Positions 1-8,856 are shown, counted from the stretch's first letter. The stretch is DNA of 64,000 bases from Rhizobium sp. CF122 (GCF_000282035.1 NZ_AKKA01000008.1:1-64000), one strand, 5' to 3'. The notes: generated by a model not told the origin, from the letters alone. Made by a program: numbers and translations.

Positions 1-47
1 TGGAAGCACGCGGCGAACTCGATCGCGAAGTGGAGGTCGTCCGATGA
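1..47 (+). CDS. C-terminal end of an upstream gene (partial)
   Basis: The first bases read in frame 3 as the last fifteen or so codons of a protein ending EVEVVR followed by TGA at 45-47. That stop overlaps the ATG of the next gene at 44-46 in an ATGA junction, so the two genes are probably translationally coupled in one operon. Nothing can be said of its function from so short a piece. Confidence 0.45.
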   Translation, partial: EARGELDREVEVVR

Positions 48-1993
48 ACTATCGCGCAGAGATTGACGGGTTAAGAGCAATCGCCGTTGTTCCGGTTCTC
101 TTCTTTCATGCCGCGATCTATCCCTTTAGCGGGGGGTATGTCGGTGTTGACATCTTCTTCGTGATCAGCGGATACCTCATCACCGGTATTTTGCTGAAGG
201 AGATCGAGCAAGGCAGCCTTTCGGTCGTCGGCTTCTATAATCGTCGTATTCGACGCATTTATCCCGCAGTTTTTGCCACTATCATCGTCTCGGCGATCGC
301 CGCTGCGTTTGTCCTTTACGCTGACGACCTTAAGGACTTCGGACAAAGTGTCATTGCAACGCTCACCTTCATGTCGAACGTCTTGTTCTGGCATGAGACC
401 AATTACTTTGCGCCAAATGCAGAATTCAAGCCGCTGCTGCACACCTGGTCGCTCGCAGTGGAAGAGCAGTTCTACGTCCTCTTTCCTCTGCTTCTGGCTG
501 TCCTTGCCAAGCGGGGCCGACGAAACCAGTTTGCAGTCATCGCCTTTTTGACCGCCGCAAGCTTTGCGGCAGCCGAGATTGCTTCCTTGCGATTTCCAGC
601 AAGCGCTTTCTTCCTTCTGCCCTTTCGAGCATGGGAACTGTCAGCAGGTGCGCTCCTTGCGCTTTATGAGACAGGACGCGCGCGCCCGGCCGGACGTGTC
701 GCGTCGACAGGCGCGGCCGTTGGTCTTCTGCTGATTGCTTATGCCATCGTCCGTCTCGATCTCGAGACTCCATTTCCGGGGCGATGGGCATTGCTTCCAG
801 TTTGCGGGGCCGTTCTGGTCATTCGTTTCGCACAGCCCTCAAATTTGATCGGCAGGGTCCTCGGCTCGCCGGTTGCGGTCGCGGTCGGCCTGATCAGCTA
901 CAGTCTCTATCTGGTCCACCAGCCCATATTTGCCCTGTACAGATATGCCCGCGTCGTTGAGCCATCTCGCCTCGAGATGGTGGGACTGATCGCGCTGAGC
1001 TTTGTGTTGGCAGCGATTTCCTGGAAGCTTGTCGAGCAACCATTCCGAAGGGCCCGCTATCGGTCACGCACGGTCTTTGCTTCAGCCGCATGTGGCAGTC
1101 TTATTCTGATATCACTTGGCGCAGTGGCGCACCTGAACGCAGGCTTCCCCTCGTGGACGCTTGCACGGCTTTCGCCTCAGCAGGCGGTCGTCTATCGAAA
1201 TCTGCTGGAGGAACGCGGTCGCATCGATAAGGTCGCCGACAGCAACAAGTTCACTGAATGCGTGTTTCGCACGGGTAAGCTTAACGAGATCTTCCGTCGC
1301 CAATTTGCCGATTGTGCCGAAGAGCATGGCACCGCAATCATAATTGTCGGTGATTCGCATGCCGGTAACCTGTTCGACGCGATCGCGCCGCTTTCAGGTC
1401 GGCCGTTTGTCATAGGGATAAACAAGGGCTTTTGCCGAGCGGTCGAATCCAATCCCCAATGCTTCTATGGTGAATTGTTGGACTTCGTCACAACGAACGC
1501 TGACTCGATAGATAGAGTCATTTACATGCAGGCAGGTTTTTATCTTCTCGATGCCCCGGACGGAGCCATCGGCAGTCGGGACATGTTCCAACGCTACACC
1601 GACCGACCGTTCCCCGTCAGCCAATCTCGTATCGACCTGACGCTGACTTATCTCGGCAAGCTTGCGAGTCACGTGAATGTCGTTTGGTCAGGTCCGTGGA
1701 TAGATCCGCACGTCACACATAACCAGCTTGTTGCAAACGGCTGCGACGGCTCGACTGGTCTGCCCAATTCCTTTGTGGTCCCGTCCTATACGCGCCTTGA
1801 CCAAACAGTCCGCGAGTTGGCCCGCGAAAGGCAAATATCCTACGTGTCGACGATCAACGCGCTGAATTTCAACGCGCGACTGGATCTTGTCGACTGCCAG
1901 AATGTCTACTTCATCGATGCCGACCACTGGAGCGTCGCAGGCGAACAGAGGTTTGGGCCGAAGGTCCTGGGGGCACTGAACATGACGATGTGA
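44..1993 (+). CDS. Acyltransferase-3 / SGNH fusion (OafA/YrhL-like O-acetyltransferase)
   Basis: A 649-residue inner-membrane O-acyltransferase, expected to add acetyl groups to a cell-surface polysaccharide or lipid. The N-terminal ~350 residues form a multi-helix acyltransferase-3 domain opening with YRAEIDGLRAIAVVPV, the usual start of the family. After a hydrophobic stretch near residue 350 comes a periplasmic SGNH hydrolase-like domain with a GDSH motif (VGDSHAGN, near residue 440) and a C-terminal DADHW motif that supplies the Asp/His pair. Length and domain order match complete OafA-type proteins. The ATG overlaps the stop of the preceding partial gene. A second acyltransferase lies 74 bp downstream, so the pair may modify the same glycan; the substrate is not visible. 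Confidence 0.9.
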   Translation: MNYRAEIDGLRAIAVVPVLFFHAAIYPFSGGYVGVDIFFVISGYLITGILLKEIEQGSLSVVGFYNRRIRRIYPAVFATIIVSAIAAAFVLYADDLKDFGQSVIATLTFMSNVLFWHETNYFAPNAEFKPLLHTWSLAVEEQFYVLFPLLLAVLAKRGRRNQFAVIAFLTAASFAAAEIASLRFPASAFFLLPFRAWELSAGALLALYETGRARPAGRVASTGAAVGLLLIAYAIVRLDLETPFPGRWALLPVCGAVLVIRFAQPSNLIGRVLGSPVAVAVGLISYSLYLVHQPIFALYRYARVVEPSRLEMVGLIALSFVLAAISWKLVEQPFRRARYRSRTVFASAACGSLILISLGAVAHLNAGFPSWTLARLSPQQAVVYRNLLEERGRIDKVADSNKFTECVFRTGKLNEIFRRQFADCAEEHGTAIIIVGDSHAGNLFDAIAPLSGRPFVIGINKGFCRAVESNPQCFYGELLDFVTTNADSIDRVIYMQAGFYLLDAPDGAIGSRDMFQRYTDRPFPVSQSRIDLTLTYLGKLASHVNVVWSGPWIDPHVTHNQLVANGCDGSTGLPNSFVVPSYTRLDQTVRELARERQISYVSTINALNFNARLDLVDCQNVYFIDADHWSVAGEQRFGPKVLGALNMTM

Positions 1994-2067
1994 AGGGGCT
2001 GCTGCCGGGCAAGGCTCCTTGATCAAGGGCAAGCAATCGGCCGTGTGATCCATCAGGGGGATTTGTT

Positions 2068-3285
2068 ATGACAACGAATACACCGCGATATCATGCCCTC
2101 GACGGTGCACGCGGCGTTGCCGCCTTTGTGGTAGTGCTGTGCCACGGCCTATCGAGGGCATATCGCCACTATGACCTGTCGCCTCTGCAATTGAACGCGT
2201 TGAAGGCTTTCCTTACGCTCGGTCACCTAAGCGTCATCTTCTTTTTTGTTCTCAGTGGGTTTGCTCTCGCCATTCGCTACACCCTGGGGAAGAACAATTC
2301 ATACTGGCGGTTTCAGCTGGGGCGGCTGGTGCGTCTCGTGCCGTGCGTGGCAGCCGTCGTCGCGACCGCAACCGTGCTTCGCGTGGTGACGCCGGACCTG
2401 CCCGTCGAGATGCTCTCTGGCGCGTTTGTCGACTTATGGAAGCTTCCGATCAACGTCGAACTGTTGGCGCGACACATCTTGCTAATCGGCGTCAGTCGAA
2501 CGGACACGGACCTGGATCCTCCATTGTGGAGCCTCGTATACGAAATGCGGGCCGGGCTCTTCATCCCCTTGTTCATGTATTCGCTCAAGCGATATTCGCT
2601 TCACAGCAATATCATCCTGATTTTTCTCCTCTACGCTTTTTCGTCGATCTCACTGTCCCTGTTCGGGCTACCAAACCCAGTTTTCTATGGGGAGACGCCG
2701 CTTGGTTCGCTACTGGCGACACTCCACTATCTGGGGTCGTTTCTTTTCGGGTGCGTGATCTGCCATTGCCTGCATCAAAGCGAAGGGAGTTGGTCGGTAA
2801 ACGGAGCTCGGCGCTTCACACTGTTCATTGTGTTAGCTCTCCTTGCGTTCTGGCTTGGAGGCATTCTTACCCATAGCGACCTCCTCCTAAGTCTGGCGGC
2901 GGGTTGCGCGATCTACTGCATTTTGCGCATCGAGCCGTTGAAGCAAGGGCTAGAGTTGGCACCGATCCAGTTTCTGGGAAAAATATCCTATTCACTGTAT
3001 CTCGTTCACATGCCTGTTTCGCTGGCGGTATTGCGACTGGCGGGGGGCGAAATAGGCGACGGCTACTTCCTTATCATTGCCCCGACGCTCAGTCTCATTG
3101 CCGCAACGATCTTGTTCGTGATCGTCGAACGTCCGTCGATAGCTCTTTCGAGAATAGTCGGGCGACAAAGCACGACCTCGAGGCCAGGCGGCCAAAGCGG
3201 GCATGACGAGGAACGTCCAGCCGGGACGAAAAAAGCGTCGGTTGGAGAGCCTGAAGACCTGCAAGTTCAATCCCTGCGACGATGA
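2068..3285 (+). CDS. Acyltransferase-3 family membrane protein
   Basis: A 405-residue multi-pass acyltransferase without an SGNH domain. The start YHALDGARGVAAFVVVLCHGLSR carries the family R/H signature in the first helix, and FLGKISYSLYLVHMPVSL near residue 300 is the typical late helix. About ten hydrophobic segments are visible. The last ~45 residues are hydrophilic and rich in Arg, Gly and Ser, a cytoplasmic tail not needed for the fold. It follows the larger acyltransferase by 74 bp in the same direction, so joint action on a surface polysaccharide is likely but inferred. Confidence 0.85.
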   Translation: MTTNTPRYHALDGARGVAAFVVVLCHGLSRAYRHYDLSPLQLNALKAFLTLGHLSVIFFFVLSGFALAIRYTLGKNNSYWRFQLGRLVRLVPCVAAVVATATVLRVVTPDLPVEMLSGAFVDLWKLPINVELLARHILLIGVSRTDTDLDPPLWSLVYEMRAGLFIPLFMYSLKRYSLHSNIILIFLLYAFSSISLSLFGLPNPVFYGETPLGSLLATLHYLGSFLFGCVICHCLHQSEGSWSVNGARRFTLFIVLALLAFWLGGILTHSDLLLSLAAGCAIYCILRIEPLKQGLELAPIQFLGKISYSLYLVHMPVSLAVLRLAGGEIGDGYFLIIAPTLSLIAATILFVIVERPSIALSRIVGRQSTTSRPGGQSGHDEERPAGTKKASVGEPEDLQVQSLRR

Positions 3286-3297
3286 AGGAGAAAATTG

Positions 3298-3528
3298 ATG
3301 AATATCAATGACCTAGACTGCCACAAGAGTGTTGATGAAATGGCGCTGTTTGCTGCTTCGATCCTGAGCTCGGCCACGTCTTCATCGGTTGAAATCTCCA
3401 GTGCAAGGAGTGTTCTGGTCGAAGTTAAGCGCGCATCGTACCGCCTTGCCACCGACGAGGACGTCAAAGCCCAATATCAGCGACTTGCGCTGGCATGTGC
3501 TGCTCGTGGCCAGACGTCAGGGCGCTGA
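3298..3528 (+). CDS. Small hypothetical protein (76 aa)
   Basis: An unrecognised ORF of 76 residues. The start is set by AAGGAG seven bases before ATG at 3298; a TTG just upstream is also in frame. The product is mostly helical-looking, has no signal peptide or membrane segment, and ends with a basic tail. It sits 12 bp after the acyltransferase and 70 bp before a receiver-domain protein, so it may be the middle gene of a short transcription unit. Confidence 0.5.
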   Translation: MNINDLDCHKSVDEMALFAASILSSATSSSVEISSARSVLVEVKRASYRLATDEDVKAQYQRLALACAARGQTSGR

Positions 3529-3597
3529 AAACAGCGAAGTGCTCTTCGCCCGGACATCAGATCGTGCTCGTGAAAACTCAAATTCATTAGGTGGCAG

Positions 3598-3981
3598 ATG
3601 GGAAAGTTAGATAGGAACGCCATTACGATCCTCATCGTGGACGACGAATTGTCGGTGCGGATGGCACTGCGCGCGGAACTTGAGGATGCCGCGATGACTG
3701 TGATCGAAGCGCGTAATGCCACCGAGGCGCTGCGGGAGCTCGAAGCAAATATGAACATCGAAGCCGTATTGAGCGATATTCGAATGCCCGGGGGATTTGA
3801 TGGGGTCGCTCTTGCAAGACTGGTGGAACGTCGATGGCCGTTTGTGAGAATTCTGCTAACGTCGGGAGAGCGTGCGGTTTCTGATAGGGATTTGCCTTCA
3901 GGCACGCGCTATATCGCCAAACCGTACGAAAGCCGACAAGTGGTGGCAACCATTCGCGGGATGGTGCGAGGTTACGCCTGA
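3598..3981 (+). CDS. Single-domain response regulator (CheY-like receiver)
   Basis: A 127-residue stand-alone receiver domain. The acidic pair D15/D16 (ILIVDDE), phospho-acceptor D60 (VLSDIRMPG), T88 and K108 (IAKPY) are all in place, so it should accept phosphate from a histidine kinase. There is no output domain, so it acts by protein contact or as a phosphate sink. The FixJ/CpdR-like sequence style (RMPGGFDGVAL) is common in rhizobia. No partner kinase lies next to it. The ATG lies at the end of a purine-rich GGTGGCAG stretch. Confidence 0.9.
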   Translation: MGKLDRNAITILIVDDELSVRMALRAELEDAAMTVIEARNATEALRELEANMNIEAVLSDIRMPGGFDGVALARLVERRWPFVRILLTSGERAVSDRDLPSGTRYIAKPYESRQVVATIRGMVRGYA

Positions 3982-4079
3982 TCACGATCCAACACCGATG
4001 ATACGAGCACTGACAATCTCGATCAGCTTTTGATTGGAGCACCACTTCTAGAAACTGACTAAATCATCGATAACCAGCT

Positions 4080-4198
4080 GAAACATGCATCGTTTCATAT
4101 TTTTTTTGTTTTAGTGGTTTCGAATACTCATTGTATCGGAGTTGTCCTCCTGTTAGCCACCTCCTCCCTGGCCCGCCTTTCGAGCGGGCCATTTTTTA
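4080..4198 (+). ncRNA. Candidate trans-acting small RNA with CU-rich anti-Shine-Dalgarno motifs
   Basis: Between the response regulator and the oxygenase gene is a non-coding stretch that looks like a rhizobial sRNA. A short hairpin, TGAAAC-ATGCATC-GTTTCA, is seen at about 4080-4098. It is followed by two unpaired CU-rich motifs, TCCTCC and CCTCCTCCC, around 4145-4168. A strong intrinsic terminator closes the locus. Exposed CCUCCUCCC loops that pair with ribosome-binding sites are known from the alpha-r14 (NfeR1) and AbcR sRNA families. Assignment to one of these is by motif memory, and the 5' end is a guess. Confidence 0.5.
4170..4197 (+). terminator. Intrinsic terminator
   Basis: Perfect 7-bp GC stem GGCCCGC/GCGGGCC with a 7-base loop, followed directly by ATTTTTT. 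It would end transcripts running rightward, both the response regulator unit and the candidate sRNA. Confidence 0.85.
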
Positions 4199-4362
4199 TC
4201 GTCGCTTACGTCACCGGCCTTGAAGAGTGTCGGACCTTAAGCCCGCGGTTAGCTTTACAGCCGGTGGAACGACATTGCACACTTTGAGATCCCGTGATGA
4301 AGGCGCAGGAACGCCGGCCTCAAACCGCCGGCGCTAAGCTACAATCCCATTGCCTCTTCGCG

Positions 4363-5094
4363 TCAACGCCTGAGGCGTGCCTTTAACCTGCTATCGGCGT
4401 GGGGATCGAAATAGTGGTAGAGAGCCGTTGCGCGCACGGTGTCGGGATCGCATGGTTCGTTTGCGTGGATGCTTCGGTAGCCCCAGAACAGATAGAGATT
4501 TCCTGGAACCATTTTGATCCTCGTGAATGACGCGGGATCGTTCAGGGCTCGGGTTCTCAATGACTTTTGCCGGATCTTGTCCACCATTATTTTGTCGACA
4601 AGATTTCCCGCATAGGTTCCCCGGACGGGTCTGGTATTCGGCACGAGGAGGAGATCGCCGGCCCGACCGGTCGTGGGGATAACAATGGGAATCAATGCCG
4701 TGACGAGGTAGGAATCATAGTGAAAGTTGAGAGAATGCTGCATCATTCCCTTGCCGGTCAGGCATCTCAGCAACTGATAGAATTCGACAGCAGGAGCCGG
4801 TTTGTTGCGGCTCGCTACATAAAGCCGCGAAAAGATCGACTGGAACCGCGTGGATTGTGCCAGTTCATCAAGTCCGGATCCCTTTACGGCTTCGCTGCCT
4901 CTAAAGACCACATATTCGTTCTGGGAACTGCGCACGGACGATGCGACAAACGCCTGCATCGTCATCAAACTGGCAGGTGTTAGGAAATCCGGTATGCAGC
5001 AATACCCATCCCGTTCCATGGCGGAGAAAAGCGATTGCAGCCGGTCGTCGGAGATTTCGGGTGTGGTTGCATCAAGCGCACTTACGGTATCCAT
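4363..5094 (-). CDS. Phytanoyl-CoA dioxygenase-like 2OG/Fe(II) oxygenase
   Basis: A 243-residue protein with the metal-binding pattern of non-haem iron, 2-oxoglutarate oxygenases: H125-x-D127 (NFHYDSY), a distal H210 (SIHANEP) and R221 eleven residues later, which would bind 2-oxoglutarate. The segment DGYCCIPDFL near residue 30 is typical of the N-terminal strand of phytanoyl-CoA dioxygenase relatives. The substrate is unknown. It stands alone, with no same-strand neighbour for 500 bp on either side. Some family members act in siderophore or natural-product hydroxylation, but nothing here points to that. Confidence 0.7.
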   Translation of the reverse strand: MDTVSALDATTPEISDDRLQSLFSAMERDGYCCIPDFLTPASLMTMQAFVASSVRSSQNEYVVFRGSEAVKGSGLDELAQSTRFQSIFSRLYVASRNKPAPAVEFYQLLRCLTGKGMMQHSLNFHYDSYLVTALIPIVIPTTGRAGDLLLVPNTRPVRGTYAGNLVDKIMVDKIRQKSLRTRALNDPASFTRIKMVPGNLYLFWGYRSIHANEPCDPDTVRATALYHYFDPHADSRLKARLRR

Positions 5095-5637
5095 GGCGGA
5101 CCTCGAAGCGTTTGAACCTCCCGACTAAACAATAGGAGTCGTATCCAGGGTTGTCTACACGAAAGATCGAAGCAACGAGGCGTCACACGGTATTGAGCTG
5201 ACATCGGAGGTGTTCGGCGGCCCTGCGCCTCCGCCGGGCCATCGCAACTCACAGGCACGGGTTACAGGACGGCAAGTGTATTCTCCAGGCAAGTGACATC
5301 TCCCACAACATAGGGTGGCGGAGTAACCGCTATAGCAGGCGACATCGCGCCAGCAAGTAAGACGAGTACCCTGCCAAACGTCACGTGATACACGGGTCAC
5401 TCAGTGCGATCGTTTCATGTCCATGTCCGGCTGCTGTCGGGGCGCGACATGCCGGTGCCGCTCATAGCTTGGATTGCGAACTGCTTGGAACGGATCGAAG
5501 CTTGAGTTTCTGCGGCTGTTACGCATCTGATTACCGGCCGTGAGGGATTGAGCGCCGATGTGATGAACTGGTGAACGCTAAAGAACGCAAGATCACGTAT
5601 CAGCGAACGCAACGAATGATGTAGCGCGCTTAAAACT
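5095..5637. other. Intergenic stretch without a supported gene
   Basis: About 540 bp between the oxygenase gene and hipB. Short ORFs exist on both strands but none has a convincing ribosome-binding site or protein-like composition. The region should contain the promoter of the oxygenase gene, which reads leftward from 5094. No repeat or RNA structure was noticed. Confidence 0.4.
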
Positions 5638-5931
5638 CTATGTTTGACTAACGTTCATCGTTCTAGGCACAAACCCGACCGCGAATCCAAATAACCTGCC
5701 AATCTTTTCCAAAGTCTCAAGCGTGGGGTTTGCCGTACCTGCTTCTATTTCCGCAATCTGGCGCCTGGTGAGCGCTAATGTCTTGGCAAATTCCTCCTGC
5801 GTCATACCAAAGCCTTTGCGGATCTCTGCTACAGCGCCAGGCAGCCTTAGATCGCCGTTTCGAGCACGCTGCGCCAGGTCGCGTCGGTTTTGCAGGATTT
5901 CTTCTCTGGTCGGCTTTTTCCAGCGGGGCAT
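5638..5931 (-). CDS. hipB: HipB-like antitoxin, XRE-family DNA-binding protein
   Basis: A 97-residue Cro/CI-type helix-turn-helix protein: GMTQEEFAKTLALTRRQIAEIEAG at about residues 41-64 is the HTH, and TANPTLETLEKIGRLFGF is the usual following helix pair. It lies 19 bp downstream of the HipA-type kinase gene and is expected to neutralise that kinase and repress the operon. The longer N-terminus (about 35 residues before the HTH, rich in Arg and Lys) is notable. The gene order, toxin first, is the reverse of the E. coli hipBA arrangement. GGAGACC lies upstream of the ATG. Confidence 0.85.
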   Translation of the reverse strand: MPRWKKPTREEILQNRRDLAQRARNGDLRLPGAVAEIRKGFGMTQEEFAKTLALTRRQIAEIEAGTANPTLETLEKIGRLFGFAVGFVPRTMNVSQT

Positions 5932-5950
5932 CAGCGGTCTCCATTCTGCG

Positions 5951-7273
5951 TCAGGTTAGTGACGCCAAAACGCCCTCGGCAATTTCCGCGCAGCGCCCCA
6001 TGCCTCGCTCTATGATCTCGCGTGGGGCGCTCATATCCTCCGCAATCTGGGGAGCCTGACGCAGGCGTTCCGCAAATGCGGAAAGCTTACCTGCAAGACT
6101 TTTTTGCATATCGGGTTCAGGAAAGAGCTCGCCGCAAATCTGCTTCCAATCGGGGAAATGATCGCGGCCGGCATCCCGCATCATACTCCACCGCGTGGAA
6201 CGGACAATTCCTTCCTTGGCGAGCCGCATCGGGGCGAAGTCGAAGAGTGGAGATAGGCGAATTGTGCCATCTTGATGTTTGCTTAGAGCCGAGTTTCGGC
6301 CGTGATTGTCGGGATTGCCAAGTGCCAGGTTTGCGATGTCGCGTTTCAGGTATTCGACGATGTCCGCGAAGGGATCAGCCGAAAATTGCCGCAAGATATC
6401 GATATAAGCTTCATGCGTGCCGACATGCCCGAAATCAGCAACGCCGATCGCAGAGACCAGGCTTTCTTGCCCAAGACGTATTGCTTCGCCGCGTTCTCCC
6501 TTCTTTCTGTCGAAGCGGGGGATGATGAGCACGCCTTCAGCATAGATTGATGGTTCGCTGACGTTCAGCCCGATATCATGAGCTATGCGAGAGTAGAGGG
6601 CTTCACCTTCGAGAATGAGGCGATCCACGGGCTCGGTGCTGCGAACCAGCTTGACGATGACATGGCGTAGCGCCTCATCATCGGTGACGAAGCTGTCGGG
6701 ATAATATTGCCCGTCGCCCGCTTGGGTCATGGACACCTTCGGCCATTCACCTTGCAGGGCACTTGAGCCAGAGGCGAGCATTCCGAAGCGATCGGCAACT
6801 TCCATGAAGCGATCCGACCGCTCAAGGATCTCCGCTTCGGTCACGCCTTTGCGCTGCACACCGTGCAGCCGTTCAATTTCGGCGTCAGCGGCTTCCTTGA
6901 TACGGATATTACCTATACCGCCGGTGGCTGATCGCAGTAGCAGCGGGAGATCGGAGGTGCGCTGTCCTTCAGCAAGCCCGAGATGTTCGGCAAGCTTCCG
7001 CCTTGCGTGTCCTTGGGGCATCAGATCCAATAGGAACGGTGGCCAACTGCGGCTATATCGGTTTTCAAGGTCAACGGGATAACCGACGGACAAGGCGCGA
7101 TTGTCGTGGACCGTTTTTCCCGCCGCGAATTCTGCTGACGCCACAGTGACGAAATAGTTGAGATCATAGTCGACGATTGACGCGCCCTGGAAGCCGGCCG
7201 CGTCGTCCTTTATCTCCAACGTAGCGGCGGGATGCCACTCGCAGTTAAAATGGGTTTGAAGCGTAAGTCGCAT
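5951..7273 (-). CDS. hipA: HipA-type serine/threonine kinase toxin
   Basis: A 440-residue HipA-fold kinase. Family members phosphorylate a translation factor such as glutamyl-tRNA synthetase and slow growth. Key residues are visible: a glycine/serine-rich loop SGSSALQGEWPK near 168-179, ATP-binding K208 (HVIVKL), the catalytic loop GNPDNHGRN with D322 and N327, and metal-binding D345 (LFDFAP). All are intact, so the kinase is probably active. The HipB-like antitoxin follows by 19 bp. The ribosome-binding site GAAAGGG lies inside a palindrome that could be an operator. Target and conditions are unknown. Confidence 0.9.
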   Translation of the reverse strand: MRLTLQTHFNCEWHPAATLEIKDDAAGFQGASIVDYDLNYFVTVASAEFAAGKTVHDNRALSVGYPVDLENRYSRSWPPFLLDLMPQGHARRKLAEHLGLAEGQRTSDLPLLLRSATGGIGNIRIKEAADAEIERLHGVQRKGVTEAEILERSDRFMEVADRFGMLASGSSALQGEWPKVSMTQAGDGQYYPDSFVTDDEALRHVIVKLVRSTEPVDRLILEGEALYSRIAHDIGLNVSEPSIYAEGVLIIPRFDRKKGERGEAIRLGQESLVSAIGVADFGHVGTHEAYIDILRQFSADPFADIVEYLKRDIANLALGNPDNHGRNSALSKHQDGTIRLSPLFDFAPMRLAKEGIVRSTRWSMMRDAGRDHFPDWKQICGELFPEPDMQKSLAGKLSAFAERLRQAPQIAEDMSAPREIIERGMGRCAEIAEGVLASLT

Positions 7274-7277
7274 TAAT

Positions 7278-7340
7278 TGACCCTTTCAATGGGTTGTTTA
7301 ATGCATATACTCTAATTATTCAACCCATCAAGATGGGTCA
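7278..7340 (-). promoter_or_regulatory. hipAB promoter region with two palindromes
   Basis: Two related inverted repeats flank an AT-rich core upstream of hipA. Near 7278-7297 are GACCC and GGGTT arms, and at 7321-7340 is ACCCAT-CAAG-ATGGGT. Both use the same ACCC/GGGT half-sites, as expected for paired operators bound by a dimeric HipB. The proximal one overlaps the hipA ribosome-binding site. Function is inferred from position and symmetry. Confidence 0.5.
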
Positions 7341-7349
7341 AATATCGGA

Positions 7350-7475
7350 GTTAGGCCGGCTATGTGCTCGTTTCTGAATGCAGTGAATGGGGTGTTGACG
7401 AGCATCTATCCCGGCGAGGTGTTCCCCACCGAGGTCCGGGGCGTCGGCACCGGCTTTGCCACCAGAGACAGATGA
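7350..7475 (+). pseudogene. Relic of an MFS transporter
   Basis: A 37-codon open stretch from an ATG at 7362 reads FLNAVNGVLTSIYPGEVFP followed by TEVRGVGTGFA. The block YPGEVFPTEVRG is the characteristic late-helix motif of MFS metabolite/proton symporters, near the middle of a 12-helix protein. No flanking transporter sequence remains on either side and the frame closes at TGA 7475. This is a fragment left by deletion, not a gene. Confidence 0.65.
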
Positions 7476-7689
7476 CGCAAGTGCATGTCGGATGGTTGAT
7501 TTGCGAAGCGGGTAGACGCGACAGCGCGAAACTTCCTCTTCGCATTTTCCTCATGGCATTATTGGCAGCGATGAGTGGCGGTAGTTGAAGTGTAGCAAAG
7601 CCCATCCTCCTCATTGTTCGCATGCCTCGCTGTCAACGGTCCGCAACTCTTCTGTAGTTTCATAAATGGGGTGCGCAGCAGAACCTTCA

Positions 7690-8844
7690 TCAACCGCTCG
7701 GCGAGCGCTCGAAGTCGAAAATTCTCTGCGTCGCAAGCGCGGCAGCGCCCCGTGCCCATGAACTTGGGACCCAATCGGTGACGAGTTCCGGCTTGGTGAA
7801 GAATGCGAATTCTTCCATTGTTTTCCGGATCGGGGCGAGAAGGGCATCACCGAATTGCACGGCTTCTCCGCCCACGACGATGATCTCCGGGTCAAACAGA
7901 TTGACCATGTCGGCCAGGTGTCGCCCGATCCGAGAACCGCAGTCCGATAAGATGGAAAGCGCCAGATCTTCTTGATGCTCAACGGACTTAGCGAACTGAT
8001 CGCGGCTTATCGCGGAGCCCGTCCGGCTCTGCCATTCGTCCAGCATATAGGGCTCTGCTGCATGCGCCATCAGGCATCCACGCCGACCGCATTCACACAA
8101 GCGACCATTCACAACGGAGGTCGTATGTCCCAGCTTACCGGCGGCACTGTGGCTTCCATGATAGATCTCGCCCTTGATCACAAGCGAACAGCCGATACCG
8201 GCGCCAATCGCAAGCGCTGCGAAGTTTTGGTGATCCCGGCCGACGCCGAACAGTTTCTGCGCGACGGCGAAAGCGTTCACGTCGTCATCGGTCCAGACCG
8301 GAACATGGACGCGTTTGGCGAGCAGCTCCGCGAACGGCAGGTTCTTCCAACCGAAGCGGGGGCTCTGGATGCACATGCCGGTCGATGGATCGATTTCTCC
8401 GGGGATCGAAACACCAATACCCATGATTTCCGTTCCCTGCCGGTTAGCCTGCGCGAGGAGCTTCGGGATCGTCGCGGCAATGGTTTCGATCATGCCCTGC
8501 GGGCTCGTATTGGCGACGTCCGCTTCGAGCGATGCAAGGGGGGTCGTGGCCAGATCGGTCAGCACGCAGTCGATGCTGTATCGGTTGAGCTTGAAGCCAA
8601 GCGCAAGATGCGCTTCGTAGTTGATGTCGACTGGTACGGGGCGCCGGCCAGTGGTTCCAGCAACCGCCTCGCGCTCCACGACCAGTGCCTCCTCCATCAA
8701 TTCGGCGACCACGAACGTGACGGCCGCAGGGCTCAACCCGGTAATTTGCGCCATCTCGGCGCGGGAGATCGGGCCGCGGTTCCGCAGCAGGTTCAGGATA
8801 AGGCGCCGGTTCAGGGCTCGCGACGTGCTGGCGTTGCCTCTCAC
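7690..8844 (-). CDS. ROK-family transcriptional repressor (NagC/XylR type)
   Basis: A 384-residue regulator with an N-terminal winged HTH (RGPISRAEMAQITGLSPAAVTFVVAELMEE, about residues 18-47) and a C-terminal ROK sugar-kinase-like domain with GIGVSIPGEIDPSTG, the CECGRRGCL zinc motif (CXCGXXGCX) and a glycine-rich GIGAGIGCSLVIKGE region. It starts at a GTG preceded by GAGGAG. It is transcribed away from the ABC-transporter/GH42 operon that begins at 9048, so it most likely represses that operon until a sugar or sugar phosphate binds. A perfect palindrome lies 13 bp upstream of its start. Confidence 0.9.
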   Translation of the reverse strand: MRGNASTSRALNRRLILNLLRNRGPISRAEMAQITGLSPAAVTFVVAELMEEALVVEREAVAGTTGRRPVPVDINYEAHLALGFKLNRYSIDCVLTDLATTPLASLEADVANTSPQGMIETIAATIPKLLAQANRQGTEIMGIGVSIPGEIDPSTGMCIQSPRFGWKNLPFAELLAKRVHVPVWTDDDVNAFAVAQKLFGVGRDHQNFAALAIGAGIGCSLVIKGEIYHGSHSAAGKLGHTTSVVNGRLCECGRRGCLMAHAAEPYMLDEWQSRTGSAISRDQFAKSVEHQEDLALSILSDCGSRIGRHLADMVNLFDPEIIVVGGEAVQFGDALLAPIRKTMEEFAFFTKPELVTDWVPSSWARGAAALATQRIFDFERSPSG

Positions 8845-8856
8845 TTCATCTCCTCA

